Positions 1 through 8,841 of a stretch of DNA of 64,000 nucleotides are shown here, one piece after another (the stretch's first letter is position 1; every line of letters starts with the position of its first letter). A program made the position numbers and the translations under genes. The DNA comes from Tenuifilum thalassicum (GTDB lineage Bacteria > Bacteroidota > Bacteroidia > Bacteroidales > Tenuifilaceae). The stretch covers positions 2,216,581-2,280,580 of the forward strand of contig NZ_CP041345.1 in assembly GCF_013265555.1 (NCBI RefSeq), read 5' to 3'. The notes under the pieces were generated by a model. That model was given only the letters and a program-made list of their open reading frames with translations. It was not told the DNA's origin and made no database searches.

Positions 1-1
1 T

Positions 2-355
2 GCCGAATTTCTTGATATTCCTTCTGTATCAGCCGTTTCTGGGCTCAATATAGAAAATAATGAGGCTATTATTACCCGCGAAATTGATGGTGGAAAAGAG
101 ACCGTTACTGTCCCCACGCCATTTGTGGCAATTGTGCAAAAAGGTATAGCCAAAGAACCAAGAATCGCTGCAATGCGTGGAATTATGATGGCTCGAAGCA
201 AACCCATTAAAGTTATTGAACCTGTTGCTATAGATCCTTTAACTGAATACGTTAAATTCGAACTTCCAAAACCACGCGCTGCATGCAAGTTTGTTGATCC
301 TGAAAATCCTAAGGAACTAATTACCTTACTACAAAACGAGACCAAACTTATTTAA
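2..355 (+). CDS. etfB: Electron transfer flavoprotein beta subunit, 3' part (EtfB/FixA)
   Basis: Only the C-terminal 117 residues are in the window; the open frame enters from the left edge. EtfB binds AMP and forms a heterodimer with EtfA, carrying electrons from acyl-CoA dehydrogenases. The visible part has the family's C-terminal region: a TVPTPFVAIVQKG stretch, then the MRGIMMARSKPI helix, and a proline/lysine-rich tail that wraps around the alpha subunit. The gene lies 26 bp upstream of etfA in the usual beta-alpha order. Identity rests on this tail plus the neighbour. Whether the N-terminal AMP-binding motif is intact cannot be seen. Confidence 0.88.
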   Translation, partial: AEFLDIPSVSAVSGLNIENNEAIITREIDGGKETVTVPTPFVAIVQKGIAKEPRIAAMRGIMMARSKPIKVIEPVAIDPLTEYVKFELPKPRAACKFVDPENPKELITLLQNETKLI

Positions 356-381
356 GGTTAAACCTAAAAATTCTAAAGAAA

Positions 382-1347
382 ATGTCAGTACTAGTATATA
401 CCGAGAATTGGGACGGCAAGTTTAAAAAGCTATCATACGAACTAGTATCATACGGTAGCAAAGTAGCCGAAATGTTGGGAACAACCACAACAGCAGTTAC
501 CATAGGTAATGTTAATGATGATGAGCTAAACACCTTAGGCAAATATGGAGCCGATAAAGTACTTTGCCTTCAGAGCGAAAATTTAAAAAACCTCGACAGC
601 CAGCTATATACAAACGCTATTGCAAAGGTTGCTCAGGACGAAGGTAGCAAGGTTATTGTAATATCAAATAACAACTCAGGGAAATCCATTGCACCTCGCC
701 TTTCGGTAAAGCTAAAAGCAGCATTAGGCTCGGGCGTTTCGCAACTCCCACTTAGCACTTCGCCTTTTACTGTTTACAAGCGCACATTCTCAGGCGCTGC
801 TTTTGCGCATGTGGTGCTTAAAACCGATGTTAAGATAATCACCCTTACCCAAAACTCTTTTGATATTGTTGAAAACAGCAAACAAGTAAAAGTTGAGAGG
901 GTTGACTTCCAAACCGATGCACCTAAAACCGTTGTAAAAGACGTGCAAAAGCAAACTGGTAAGTTACTTCTAACTGATGCCGAAATTGTGGTTTCAGGTG
1001 GACGTGGTATGAAGTCGCCCGACAACTGGGGACCACTTGAGGAACTAGCCGAGCTTCTTGGTGGAGCAACCGCTTGTTCTCGCCCAGTTTCCGACGAAGG
1101 ATGGCGACCACACGAAGAACACACCGGACAAACTGGTAAAATCATTGCACCTAACCTTTACATCGCTGTTGGTATCTCTGGTGCAACACAACATATTGCT
1201 GGTGTTAGCGGTTCGAAATATATTGTTGCCATTAACAACGATAAAACCGCACCTATTTTTGAAGTAGCGCAATACGGAATTGTTGGCGATGCACAAAAAG
1301 TATTGCCACAGCTCGTTGAAGCTGTTAAAGAGATTAAAGGCAAATAG
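382..1347 (+). CDS. etfA: Electron transfer flavoprotein alpha subunit
   Basis: A 321-residue EtfA of normal length. It holds the FAD that accepts electrons from acyl-CoA dehydrogenase and passes them on. The N-terminal half is the alpha/beta domain. The C-terminal half has the FAD-binding signature: [11 protein letters not shown], then [37 protein letters not shown] and [12 protein letters not shown], all in family order. It follows etfB and precedes two iron-sulfur proteins and an acyl-CoA dehydrogenase on the same strand. A strong hairpin follows the gene, so downstream expression may be partly uncoupled. It looks like an ordinary, non-bifurcating type by context, but that is inference. 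Confidence 0.95.
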   Translation: MSVLVYTENWDGKFKKLSYELVSYGSKVAEMLGTTTTAVTIGNVNDDELNTLGKYGADKVLCLQSENLKNLDSQLYTNAIAKVAQDEGSKVIVISNNNSGKSIAPRLSVKLKAALGSGVSQLPLSTSPFTVYKRTFSGAAFAHVVLKTDVKIITLTQNSFDIVENSKQVKVERVDFQTDAPKTVVKDVQKQTGKLLLTDAEIVVSGGRGMKSPDNWGPLEELAELLGGATACSRPVSDEGWRPHEEHTGQTGKIIAPNLYIAVGISGATQHIAGVSGSKYIVAINNDKTAPIFEVAQYGIVGDAQKVLPQLVEAVKEIKGK

Positions 1348-1370
1348 TTTTTTTTAGCACTTAGTTTATT

Positions 1371-1397
1371 AAACCTGCTGCTTTTGCAGCAGGTTTT
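1371..1397 (+). terminator. Intrinsic terminator after etfA
   Basis: AAACCTGCTGC and GCAGCAGGTTT form an 11-bp perfect stem with a three-base loop, ending in a short T run. It sits 24 bp after the etfA stop and 48 bp before the next gene of the same module, so it probably attenuates rather than fully separates the two parts. Confidence 0.8.
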
Positions 1398-1444
1398 TAA
1401 GCTAAATAAGGCATAAACCAAAACATAAACCAAAAACCAACAAC

Positions 1445-2764
1445 ATGACTAAGCAAATAGTTTTTGCCTTAGCACTACTAGCAACCATTGGTGTTTTTGC
1501 TTACACTATCAGCCGAATAGCAAGGTTCTTCATGTTAACCCGCAAGGGGTTTAAGGTTGATAAGTTGGGCAAAAGGCTTTTGGTTACTCTTAAAGTGGCT
1601 TTTGGGCAAACAAAAATTTTTCGACGTCCTGTAATTGGATTATTACACGCACTAGTATTTTGGGGATTCTGCGTTATCCTTTTTGGCAGTATTGAAATGG
1701 TAATAGACGGACTCTTCGGAATAGAAAAATCATTGAGTTTTCTTGGTGGATTTTACAATTTCATGATGGCTGCTGGCGATATCTTCGCACTTTTAGTAGC
1801 CATATCAATTATTGTTTTCCTAATCCGCAGAATATTCCTTCATGTTAAGCGATTCGAAGGCATTGAGATGAAAAAAATCTCTCATATAGATGCCAACATT
1901 GCTTTAACAATAATACTTGTTCTCATGCTCTCGCTCATGGGCATGAATGCCGCATACATTAAGTGGGCTCAACTTGCAGGACACAATATTCATGGAATTT
2001 ACCCAGTAAGCCAACATCTTACATCGTTATTCGATGGCATTTCGGTTGATGGTGTATTTACTCATTATCAAGTTTACTGGTGGATTCACATTCTACTTAT
2101 TTTCATTTTTGCTAACCTGCTTCCATACTCAAAGCATTTCCATGTTTTCATGTCGATACCAAACGTTTTTCTCTCACGTTTAGAGCCACTTGGCAAACTT
2201 CCCAACATGGATAATGTTACCCGCGAGGTAAAACTGATGATGAACCCCGAAACTGCATTCTCAGCACCTGCAGAGGAGGCACCAATTGAACGTTTTGGAG
2301 TAAAAGACGCCGAAGATGTAGTTTGGAAGAGCTATTTCGATTCACTTGCATGTACCGAATGTGGTCGTTGTACATCGGTTTGTCCGGCTAACATCACAGG
2401 AAAAAAGCTATCACCTCGTAAAGTAATGATGGACCTACGCGCCAGGATGAAGGAGAAAGGTCCGCATATGCTTAAAAACGGACGAGACTATAACGATGGC
2501 AAATCGCTTGTTCGCGACTATATTAGCGAGGAAGAACTTTGGGCTTGCACTACCTGCAATGCTTGTGCACAGGAATGTCCAATCAATATTGACCATCCCA
2601 AACTAATTGTTGAAATGCGCCGTTACCTGGTTATGGAGGAGGGTTCCGCTCCCGGCGAACTTAAAGCCATGTTCAACAACATTGAGAATAATGGTGCACC
2701 CTGGCAGTACTCCCCCGAAGACAGATTACTGTGGGCTAAAGATTTAGAAACAAAAGCACTATAG
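1445..2764 (+). CDS. Membrane (Fe-S)-binding protein, cytochrome-b-like plus two 4Fe-4S clusters (ETF:quinone route)
   Basis: A 439-residue protein with about five hydrophobic helices in the first 235 residues (roughly 4-28, 62-88, 100-130, 150-172 and 208-232), resembling NarI/HdrE-like haem-b membrane domains. A soluble part follows with two cluster motifs, [12 protein letters not shown] and [12 protein letters not shown], near residues 300 and 380, as in HdrD/GlpC-type proteins. Between EtfBA and an acyl-CoA dehydrogenase, the best reading is an ETF:menaquinone oxidoreductase (EMO). In Geobacter and syntrophs the EMO membrane, Fe-S and CCG parts are usually one chain; here the CCG part is the next gene. 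The role is inferred from context; the architecture is seen. Confidence 0.82.
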   Translation: MTKQIVFALALLATIGVFAYTISRIARFFMLTRKGFKVDKLGKRLLVTLKVAFGQTKIFRRPVIGLLHALVFWGFCVILFGSIEMVIDGLFGIEKSLSFLGGFYNFMMAAGDIFALLVAISIIVFLIRRIFLHVKRFEGIEMKKISHIDANIALTIILVLMLSLMGMNAAYIKWAQLAGHNIHGIYPVSQHLTSLFDGISVDGVFTHYQVYWWIHILLIFIFANLLPYSKHFHVFMSIPNVFLSRLEPLGKLPNMDNVTREVKLMMNPETAFSAPAEEAPIERFGVKDAEDVVWKSYFDSLACTECGRCTSVCPANITGKKLSPRKVMMDLRARMKEKGPHMLKNGRDYNDGKSLVRDYISEEELWACTTCNACAQECPINIDHPKLIVEMRRYLVMEEGSAPGELKAMFNNIENNGAPWQYSPEDRLLWAKDLETKAL

Positions 2765-2815
2765 CGTTTTTTCACCTCACCATTATTCAAGTCAAACGCT
2801 TAACTTAATTTGAAA

Positions 2816-3610
2816 ATGGAAACACGAAAGATAGAAATTCCTGTAATGGCCGACCTTTTTGCTAAAGGTGAAAAACCCGAATACCTTTTCTGGGTTGGAT
2901 GTGCCGGAGCATACGACGACCGTTACAAAAAAGTAGCAGCGGCCTTTGCTAAAATCCTAATTCATTTGAATGTTAGCTTTGCAGTTCTAGGTAAAGAGGA
3001 AACCTGTACTGGCGACCCTGCACGCAGGGCAGGGAACGAGATGCTCTTCCAAATGCAAGCACTACAAAACATTGAGCTATTCAAAGCATATGAGATTAAA
3101 AAGGTAATAACTATATGCCCGCATTGCTACAACACGTTTAAAAATGAATACCCCGACCTTGGCGCCGACTTTGAGGTTATCAGCTATATAGACATACTTA
3201 ACCAATACATCGACGAGGGTAAGATAAAATTAGACACCAATAAATTTAAAGGAACAAAAATCACTTACCACGACCCCTGCTATTTGGGTCGTGCCAACGG
3301 AATATACGAGCAACCCCGCAAACTTCTTAAAAAGTTAGGAGGAGAACTTGTTGAGATGGAGCGCAATAGGAGTTTTGCCCTTTGCTGTGGTGCTGGTGGA
3401 GCCCAAATGTTTAAGGAGGCTGAAAAAGGGAACAAAGAAGTTTTCCTTGAACGCATGGAAGACGTCCTGAAGGTAGAACCAGAGGTTATTGCAACAGCTT
3501 GCCCGTTCTGTATGACCATGATGACCGATGGTATTAAGTACAAGAACCAGGAGGAAAAGATGCGCAATTACGATATTGCAGAGCTAATCGCTGAATCGCT
3601 TAACTTATAA
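2816..3610 (+). CDS. CCG-domain Fe-S protein (HdrB/HdrD C-terminal type)
   Basis: A 264-residue cysteine-rich protein. It has two CCG-type repeats: one around CPHCYNTFKNEYP with an upstream WVGCAGAYD, and one with YHDPCYLGR, LCCGAGGAQMF and ACPFCMTMM. These are the ligand sets for non-cubane 4Fe-4S clusters in heterodisulfide reductase-type subunits. It probably forms the electron-accepting partner of the preceding membrane protein, taking electrons from ETF. A TTG two codons upstream is in frame, but the ATG at 2816 gives the natural start. The gap to the upstream gene is about 50 bp and to the acyl-CoA dehydrogenase 24 bp, consistent with one operon. Confidence 0.85.
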   Translation: METRKIEIPVMADLFAKGEKPEYLFWVGCAGAYDDRYKKVAAAFAKILIHLNVSFAVLGKEETCTGDPARRAGNEMLFQMQALQNIELFKAYEIKKVITICPHCYNTFKNEYPDLGADFEVISYIDILNQYIDEGKIKLDTNKFKGTKITYHDPCYLGRANGIYEQPRKLLKKLGGELVEMERNRSFALCCGAGGAQMFKEAEKGNKEVFLERMEDVLKVEPEVIATACPFCMTMMTDGIKYKNQEEKMRNYDIAELIAESLNL

Positions 3611-3634
3611 TATCAACTATAAACCGAAACAGTT

Positions 3635-5413
3635 ATGAGTGAAAGAAAATTGCTAAAAAGTGGCGAATTTCTTGTAAACGAGATAGACGCTAACGACATT
3701 TTTATTCCCGAGGAATTTAACGAAGAGCAACGCATGATTGCTCAAACCTGTCGTGATTTTATGGATGCTGAGGTTTTCCCAAAACTCGACGATATAGATA
3801 AAGGTGACAGGGAACTCATGAAAAGCATTCTTCAAAAATCAGGCGAACTTGGAATGCTTGGTATTGCAGTACCTGAGCAATACAATGGTTTCGGACAAGA
3901 CTTTGTAACACAAATGCTTGTGGCTGAAACAACTGGTGCAGGGTATTCTTTTTCAGTTGCCTATATGTGCCATTGCGGTATAGGTACTATGCCTATTCTA
4001 TACTATGGTAACGAAGAGCAACGTCAGAAATATGTAGCACGTCTAGCAACTGGTGAACTTATTGGTGCATACTGCCTTACCGAGCCAGGTGCTGGTAGCG
4101 ATGCCAATTCAGGCAAAACCACTGCTAAGCTATCGGAAGATGGGAAGTACTACATCCTAAATGGACAAAAGATGTGGATTACCAATGCAGGTTTTGCCGA
4201 CACACAGGTTGTTTTTGCAAAGGTTGAGAACGACCGTGTATTAAGTGCCTTCATTGTTGAAAGCAGCTGGCCTGGCGTAGTTATTGGTCCCGATGAGCAT
4301 AAAATGGGGATTAAGGGCTCATCAACAGCACAAATATATTACAACGATGTAAAAGTTCCTGTTGAAAACATGCTTGGCAGACGCGGTGAGGGTTTCCGTA
4401 TTGCGCTTAGCATTCTTCACATGGGACGTATGAAACTTGGCGCAAACGTAATTGGTGCTGCAAAGGAAACCATTACCCAATCGGTTCAATATGCCAATGA
4501 GCGAAAGCAATTCAACACAAAGATTGCAAACTTTGGTGCCATAAAGCACAAGCTAGCCGAAATGGTTATCAGGACCTATGCACACGAATCGGCTATTTAC
4601 CGAGTAAGTAAAGATATCGATGACCTTATCGAAAAATACAAATCGGAAGGATGCGAGTATGGCCGTGCAGCAATTGACGCCATTAGCCATTACGCCGTAG
4701 AAGATGCCATTCTTAAGGTTAATGGTTCGGAGATGCTCGATTTTGTGGTTGATGAAGGTGTTCAAATTCATGGTGGAATGGGCTATTCAGCCGAGATGAA
4801 CGTTGAGCGCGGTTATCGCGATTCTCGCATCAATCGTATTTTTGAGGGCACCAATGAGATTAACCGTCTGCTTGTAATCGATACTGCTATTAAGCGTTCT
4901 CTTAAAGGCGAATACGACCTAATGGGACCTGCCGAGCAGCTCTACAATAATCTCGACGGCATTGTTGCAGAAAATGGCTCAAACGACTACTATGAGCAAA
5001 AGATGCAAACCATCCGTAACTTTAAGAAGATTGCCATGTTAGGTATTTACGGTGCTTCTAAGGCCTTTGGTAAGGCATTCGCTGCTGAGCAAGAAGTTCA
5101 AAATAATATCAGCAACATCATCATGGATTTGTATGTTGCCGAATCGCTTGCTCTTAGGGTTAAGAAATTGGAAAATATGGGTAAGCAGAATATCGATATT
5201 TACAAAGATATTGTTGATGTATTTGTATACGATGCAGCCGGGCGCATCCGCAAAAATGCCATGGATGCTGTAAACTCATTTGCAGCTGAGCCAGAACTTT
5301 CTAAATTAGGCAATGCTGTTGATAGGCTTTGCAAGGTTGCACCTGTTAACGTTAAGGAAGCACGCCGTCGCATTGCCGACAAACTAATTGAGGACAACCA
5401 GTACAAATTTTAA
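3635..5413 (+). CDS. Acyl-CoA dehydrogenase
   Basis: A 592-residue FAD enzyme that introduces a trans-2 double bond into acyl-CoA and reduces ETF. The core family features run in order: N-terminal helices, YCLTEPGAGSDA with NGQKMWITNAG (beta domain), RKQFNTKIANFGAIK, and QIHGGMGYSAE followed by IFEGTNEINRLL, the segment carrying the usual catalytic glutamate. The enzyme is about 200 residues longer than short-chain members. The extra C-terminal helical part is typical of long-chain and FadE-like bacterial forms. It closes the ETF/Fe-S module, and a terminator follows. The fatty-acid ligase at 34 kb could supply substrate, but chain length cannot be read from sequence. Confidence 0.92.
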   Translation: MSERKLLKSGEFLVNEIDANDIFIPEEFNEEQRMIAQTCRDFMDAEVFPKLDDIDKGDRELMKSILQKSGELGMLGIAVPEQYNGFGQDFVTQMLVAETTGAGYSFSVAYMCHCGIGTMPILYYGNEEQRQKYVARLATGELIGAYCLTEPGAGSDANSGKTTAKLSEDGKYYILNGQKMWITNAGFADTQVVFAKVENDRVLSAFIVESSWPGVVIGPDEHKMGIKGSSTAQIYYNDVKVPVENMLGRRGEGFRIALSILHMGRMKLGANVIGAAKETITQSVQYANERKQFNTKIANFGAIKHKLAEMVIRTYAHESAIYRVSKDIDDLIEKYKSEGCEYGRAAIDAISHYAVEDAILKVNGSEMLDFVVDEGVQIHGGMGYSAEMNVERGYRDSRINRIFEGTNEINRLLVIDTAIKRSLKGEYDLMGPAEQLYNNLDGIVAENGSNDYYEQKMQTIRNFKKIAMLGIYGASKAFGKAFAAEQEVQNNISNIIMDLYVAESLALRVKKLENMGKQNIDIYKDIVDVFVYDAAGRIRKNAMDAVNSFAAEPELSKLGNAVDRLCKVAPVNVKEARRRIADKLIEDNQYKF

Positions 5414-5438
5414 TTTTTACTGTATTTAATAAAAAGTT

Positions 5439-5466
5439 AGGGGCCGAATTTCAGCCCCTTTCTTTT
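5439..5466. terminator. Terminator between the acyl-CoA dehydrogenase and the convergent receiver gene
   Basis: AGGGGC and GCCCCT form a six-base-pair stem with a nine-base loop, followed by a T-rich tail (CCCTTTCTTTT) on the plus strand. Reading the minus strand, the same hairpin is followed by CTAACTTTTTATT, so it may serve both converging genes. Confidence 0.7.
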
Positions 5467-5481
5467 ATCCATCATATTTCT

Positions 5482-5859
5482 TTACTTTTTACAAAGTTGA
5501 TTCAAAACTCTTTTAAGCTCAACAAGGTTGAGCGGTTTGGTAAGGTAAGCATCAAAAACATCCTTATACAAATCGATGTCATCGTTAGTTGCATAGGCGG
5601 TTTGGGCAACAACAACAATATTGGGATTAATTTCTTTAATCTTTTTAGTTGCAGTAACCCCATCCATTCCATGCATTTTTATATCCATAAGGATTAAAGA
5701 GATTGTATTGTCTGATTTACATACATCCACTGCCTTTTGGCCATCATCAACATGCAATATTTCACAATCATAATCCTTTAACACCGCCCTTAATAGTCTG
5801 AAACTATTAATATCATCCTCTGCAATCAAAACAGTGCGTTTTGCTTTTTTCTCGCTCAT
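5482..5859 (-). CDS. Single-domain response regulator (CheY-like receiver)
   Basis: A 125-residue receiver domain with no output domain. The acidic pair is in VLIAEDD, the phospho-acceptor aspartate in LILMDIKM, the switch threonine near AQTAYA, and the conserved lysine in LTKPLN. It starts three bases after the stop of the upstream Cache histidine kinase, so the two are co-translated partners. Without an effector it must act by protein-protein interaction or as a phosphorelay intermediate. It closely resembles the orphan receiver at 26.7 kb (the same D-K-M and TKKIK block). Confidence 0.92.
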   Translation of the reverse strand: MSEKKAKRTVLIAEDDINSFRLLRAVLKDYDCEILHVDDGQKAVDVCKSDNTISLILMDIKMHGMDGVTATKKIKEINPNIVVVAQTAYATNDDIDLYKDVFDAYLTKPLNLVELKRVLNQLCKK

Positions 5860-5862
5860 AAT

Positions 5863-7659
5863 TTATAGTATTAACCTATTTCCAACAGTTACCGGCTTAT
5901 AAGGCACAGTAAAGAAGAAAGTAGCTCCTTTACCTAACTCCGATTTAACCCAAATTTTCCCATGCATGAGTTCTACATAACCCTTACAAATTGAAAGGCC
6001 AATTCCTGTGCCCCCGTATTGTGTTTGAATCGCTTCATCGGCTTGAGTAAATTGTTCAAAAATAAGTTCTAACTTACTCGAATCGATACCAATACCAGTA
6101 TCACTTACAAAAAACTCAACAACATCATTATTAATGCTATAACCAAACTCAATCGTCCCCTCTTTGGTAAACTTGACGGCATTTGACAATAAATTATTGA
6201 TAATTCTCCTTAGCTTAATTTTATCAACCAGAACAATTGCCTCGGGACCTGTGTGCGATTTGGAAGTATTTATCGTTATTTTGTTTTCATCAACAGAAAT
6301 TTTAACCATTCCTTGGATGTCATCAATCAGCTGACTAAGATTTGTTGGAGATGGAGATAACCGTTCCAGCCCTGTTTCCAGGGATGAAATGGCAATAATA
6401 TCGTTAATGATTGCGTTAAGCTGGTCGCTACTCTTTTTAATGATTTTTACGCTCTCTTTCTGTTCCTCATCAAGGTTTTCGTTTTGATGTAATAAAAGCT
6501 GTGTAAAGCCAATAATTGCATTCAAAGGAGTACGAATTTCATGGCTTAGATTATGGAGAAACAGAGTTTTTAGCTTATCGGCCGATTCCGCTCGTTCTTT
6601 GGCATTTATGAGATTTTTCTCATACCTAATCCTTTCAAATATGTTGAATATCAAATATGTGATTAAAAGCATGCCAACTATCAAAACACCAATTGATACA
6701 TAGTACAAGTTGATTGAGCGAAAAGTAGCCTTACGCTTGCTTATTTCAACCATGATGTACCATGGATAGATATTTCCATTAAGCCCAATTGGGTATAATA
6801 CCCTAAAAACCTCATCGTTAGCAATACGTGAAGTTGTTTCGTAGCTGTATTCTATGCCACTTTTTATCGCATAAGAAAATAAAGTATCATTTCTTTCGAT
6901 ATAGTTGTAAATATTTTCTCCAATCATGGAGGAGTCGTCATGTGCCACAATTTCACCAGTAGAAGCAATTAATGAAACCGTACCTGATTTTAGACGAAGA
7001 TTTTTTAACTTCTGCTGTATTCTATTCAGGTCGATGTCAATGCCAACAATTCCATAAAATGTTGTGTCAATTATGATAGGAACAATCACCGAAGTTTCAT
7101 AAAACACCTTTGGCAAGCCTGAGTAGCTGTAGTAGTAGGGTTCAAGTACCATTTCCCTCTTGGTTTCTTTGGGAATGGTGTAATAATTTTCAAGATACTC
7201 TTCGGGAGCTGTTATTTTTTCATCAAACAAAGAATCATGGAAATGAAAGCAGGCATAGGTAAAATGCCCCTCCGTGTCAAAATAAGGAGTGTTCTTATAA
7301 TACCAATCCTTTCCATCAAATTTGTTTGGCTCCCACATTGTCCAAAATGCTAAATACTGAGGGTACTCTTTAGCATACCTCCTAAGCAAAGCCATAACCT
7401 CGTCTCTTTGCGCACCTTCATTCCTAATTAAAACTTCTTGCTTGGCAATTGACCGTAAAGTATACAATGCAGAAAGAAACAGGCTGTTTATCTCTGTAGC
7501 TGCATTTCGAGACTGTTGAATGGCTATCCACTTTGAATCTTCATAAGAATTTTCCCGCTGGTAGATACCTATATAAAAGTATAGAAAAATAAAAGCGCAA
7601 GCAGTTAGAACAGCTGCTACAATAGGTAAGGTAAGGGAAAGCTTTGTCTTTTTATCCAT
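5863..7659 (-). CDS. Cache-domain sensor histidine kinase
   Basis: A 598-residue membrane kinase. One transmembrane helix (about 8-32) is followed by a large extracytoplasmic dCache-like sensor (about 35-315, with PYYYSYSGLPKVFYETSVIV and GIVGIDIDL), and a second helix lies near 325-345. A HisKA domain with the H-box LSHEIRTPLNAIIGF comes next, then a HATPase with N, G1 and G2 boxes (NLLSNAVKFT, DTGIGID, GGTGIGLSICKGYV). The ligand is unknown; dCache sensors commonly read small organic acids or amino acids. There is no receiver domain on the chain. The receiver is the next gene, so this is a split hybrid system. Confidence 0.92.
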   Translation of the reverse strand: MDKKTKLSLTLPIVAAVLTACAFIFLYFYIGIYQRENSYEDSKWIAIQQSRNAATEINSLFLSALYTLRSIAKQEVLIRNEGAQRDEVMALLRRYAKEYPQYLAFWTMWEPNKFDGKDWYYKNTPYFDTEGHFTYACFHFHDSLFDEKITAPEEYLENYYTIPKETKREMVLEPYYYSYSGLPKVFYETSVIVPIIIDTTFYGIVGIDIDLNRIQQKLKNLRLKSGTVSLIASTGEIVAHDDSSMIGENIYNYIERNDTLFSYAIKSGIEYSYETTSRIANDEVFRVLYPIGLNGNIYPWYIMVEISKRKATFRSINLYYVSIGVLIVGMLLITYLIFNIFERIRYEKNLINAKERAESADKLKTLFLHNLSHEIRTPLNAIIGFTQLLLHQNENLDEEQKESVKIIKKSSDQLNAIINDIIAISSLETGLERLSPSPTNLSQLIDDIQGMVKISVDENKITINTSKSHTGPEAIVLVDKIKLRRIINNLLSNAVKFTKEGTIEFGYSINNDVVEFFVSDTGIGIDSSKLELIFEQFTQADEAIQTQYGGTGIGLSICKGYVELMHGKIWVKSELGKGATFFFTVPYKPVTVGNRLIL

Positions 7660-7715
7660 TCAGCAAAAAATAGAATTTAAGCAATACAAACAGGTAAGCG
7701 ATAATAACATTGACA

Positions 7716-8066
7716 TCAGCCACGTAGAATTTTTTCCAATTTACGGCCTTTTGCCAGCTCATCAACGAGTTTATCTAGATACCTAACCTTTCTTGTCAAA
7801 GTGTTCTCAATTGATTCAACCTGAACACCACAGACCTTACCAGTGATTAGATTTGCATTGGCGTTTAAATTTGCACCTGCAAAGAACTCCTCAAAAGTCA
7901 CATCCTTGCTAATGAAATCTTGAATTTTAGCAGAATCATAACCAGTTAGCCATTCAATAACCTGGTCTAGTTCTTCTTTGGTGCGACCTTTCTTCTCAAC
8001 TTTCTCTAAGTAAAGAGGATAAATCTTTGCAAATGACATTTTTGCTATGCGTTCATCAGTATTCAT
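7716..8066 (-). CDS. DUF2200 family protein
   Basis: A 116-residue protein that matches the DUF2200 family across its length: MSFAKIYPLYLEKVEKKGRT, EVIEWLTGYD-like WLTGYDSAKIQDF, then FFAGANLNANANLITG and VCGVQVE. It is soluble, with no signal peptide. The function of the family is unknown. It lies 11 bp downstream of a TfoX-like gene and belongs to a minus-strand run of small accessory genes (8.1-9.8 kb) under a GlxA-type regulator. I know of no enzymatic motif in it. Confidence 0.8.
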   Translation of the reverse strand: MNTDERIAKMSFAKIYPLYLEKVEKKGRTKEELDQVIEWLTGYDSAKIQDFISKDVTFEEFFAGANLNANANLITGKVCGVQVESIENTLTRKVRYLDKLVDELAKGRKLEKILRG

Positions 8067-8077
8067 TTCTATAAAAA

Positions 8078-8371
8078 TTACATTTGAATAGATTCAGTAA
8101 TAATATCGTACGCAAGATTATGAAATTCTTGATCGAGCTGTATCCATTCTTTAAAATTCCGTCCAGTTATATTAAAAGGCGATGCAATGCCTTGATCAAT
8201 ATATTTTTTAACTAGTTGAGGCTTTGTCTTGATTACAATAGCATTGTTTTTTTCTAAATACATTGCCAAGAAATCTCCGTTGAACCTCAAGCATGGTTTG
8301 CGCATTATGGTTGACTCCTCAACTCCATCAATTTGCAACAACCTCTCTTTTAACGCATCAAAAGGATTCAT
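8078..8371 (-). CDS. Small TfoX/MmcQ-like protein of unknown function
   Basis: A 97-residue soluble protein starting at the ATG at 8371; an in-frame TTG 18 bp upstream is less likely. It has an alpha/beta pattern with IMRKPCLRFNGDFLAMYLE, which resembles the N-terminal fold of TfoX/Sxy-like proteins (MFGMPCL...GKAFA), followed by a lysine-rich strand and an acidic C-terminal helix. The family call is tentative. It lies between a DUF2200 gene and a VOC-family gene in one minus-strand run. No catalytic residues are evident. Confidence 0.6.
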   Translation of the reverse strand: MNPFDALKERLLQIDGVEESTIMRKPCLRFNGDFLAMYLEKNNAIVIKTKPQLVKKYIDQGIASPFNITGRNFKEWIQLDQEFHNLAYDIITESIQM

Positions 8372-8393
8372 AGTTACAGATGTTTTCAAAAAG

Positions 8394-8831
8394 TTATTTT
8401 AGTGGCACATTAAACATCCAGCTTATTCCAAATTTATCGTTCAACATTCCAAAATAGGCTCCCCAGAATGTTTCACCTAGAGGCATTACGACTTTCCCGC
8501 CTTGTGATAAAGCGTTAAAATATGAATCGGCTTCATCTTTTGAATTGCAATTAACTGAAATAGAAAAATTATTACCGACCTGAAGAGGATCACTCATGCC
8601 AGGAATAACATCGGAGCCCATTAGTATAGAATTCTCTCCCACTTTCAAACTTACATGCATTATCTTTTCAGAAAATTCTTCAGGAAGAGGAGGCATATTC
8701 TCCATTTGTGGCATTTCCTTATAGTAATTCAAATCGATAAATTCACCATGAAATATCTCTTTGTAAAATTCGAAAACTTCTTTACAGTTTCCGTTAAAAT
8801 TCAAATAAACATTGATTGTTGCCATAGTCAT
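8394..8831 (-). CDS. VOC family (PhnB-like glyoxalase/bleomycin-resistance) protein
   Basis: A 145-residue member of the PhnB-like branch of the vicinal-oxygen-chelate fold. It shows the two-module pattern: INVYLNFNGNCKEVFEFYKEIF and HVSLKVGENSILMGSD in the first half, and SISVNCNSKDEADSYFNALS with LGETFWGAYFGMLNDKFGISW in the second. This last block is the hallmark of the PhnB subfamily. Members are usually annotated loosely as glyoxalase-like; the substrate is unknown. The gene lies 10 bp downstream of a GlxA-type regulator, which may control it. Confidence 0.85.
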   Translation of the reverse strand: MTMATINVYLNFNGNCKEVFEFYKEIFHGEFIDLNYYKEMPQMENMPPLPEEFSEKIMHVSLKVGENSILMGSDVIPGMSDPLQVGNNFSISVNCNSKDEADSYFNALSQGGKVVMPLGETFWGAYFGMLNDKFGISWMFNVPLK

Positions 8832-8841
8832 TAAGTTTTAG

